A stretch of 64,000 nucleotides of DNA from Clostridium rectalis (GTDB lineage: Bacteria > Bacillota > Clostridia > Clostridiales > Clostridiaceae). A model generated the notes under the pieces. The model was given only the letters and a program-made list of their open reading frames with translations, had not been told where the DNA came from and searched no databases. Below are positions 63,993 through 64,000 of this stretch, piece by piece. The first letter of the stretch is position 1, and each line of letters starts with the position of its first letter. The position numbers and the translations under genes were made by a program. Where the stretch lies: the NCBI RefSeq assembly GCF_900626095.1, contig NZ_UYZZ01000002.1:434001-498000 (forward strand). The letters are read 5' to 3'.

Positions 63993-64000
63993 ATATGGCT

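Noticed and set aside
1-64000. CRISPR array, insertion sequence or prophage
   Set aside because: No spaced direct repeats of suitable length, no transposase or integrase frames and no phage structural genes were seen.

Overview
The window looks like a chromosomal segment of a mesophilic, spore-forming Clostridium. The closest match I recognise by eye is the C. botulinum group I / C. sporogenes lineage, but this is inferred from gene content, AT-richness and protein similarity, not from a search. Supporting signs are the very AT-rich DNA, strong GGAGG-type ribosome binding sites with frequent GTG and TTG starts, a sporulation-type LonB next to Lon, rubrerythrin, and an NADP-dependent secondary alcohol dehydrogenase closely resembling that of solvent-forming clostridia. 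Most genes lie on the minus strand.

Layout. 1-8.3 kb: a TPR protein, a polysaccharide deacetylase, a membrane transglutaminase-like protein, RecX and an M16 peptidase; then a preQ1-I riboswitch with QueT, a DEAD-box helicase with a DbpA-type tail, a flavin reductase and an L,D-transpeptidase. 8.3-12.6 kb: the glycine betaine ABC transporter (opu-type, with a 187-nt leader) and the alcohol dehydrogenase. 12.7-18.7 kb: the ribose regulon rbsKDACB plus rbsR, with a near-consensus promoter covered by two RbsR-type operators. 18.9-24.7 kb: a phosphodiesterase and the threonine operon (thrC-thrB-aspartokinase-hom). 24.8-31.8 kb: a 48-residue basic protein, rubrerythrin, a small HNH protein, a divergent zinc/manganese uptake locus with Fur-family boxes and a Fur-family regulator, an orphan solute-binding lipoprotein, a candidate C-rich small RNA and a WYL regulator.

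32-43 kb: bactofilin, a group of low-complexity genes (one Asn-rich and two Cys-rich products with hydrophobic segments), a CPBP membrane protease, then the protein quality-control block engB-lon, lonB, clpX-clpP and tig. 43.2-44.8 kb: an uncharacterised isomerase/membrane protein pair. 45-55.4 kb: the complete de novo UMP pathway. pyrB-pyrI-pyrC-pyrF-pyrK-pyrD-pyrE and carA-carB each start with their own PyrR-type attenuator. 55.4-61 kb: a guanine riboswitch followed by xpt and a four-gene nucleoside (BMP-type) ABC transporter, apparently one purine salvage unit. 61-62.4 kb: a dicarboxylate/amino-acid symporter. 62.4-63.5 kb: a decayed region with a tandem repeat and a frameshifted gene remnant. 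63.5-64 kb: a tRNA cluster (Arg, Gly, Gly, Leu, Lys) with encoded CCA ends, running off the window.

No CRISPR array, insertion sequence, prophage or rRNA was seen. The points most worth checking are: a ZnuC-type ATPase whose Walker A glycine is cysteine; a candidate small RNA with an exposed CCCCCC/CCCCC segment complementary to local ribosome binding sites; the paired Cys-rich membrane-segment proteins; and the riboswitch- and PyrR-controlled nucleotide operons.
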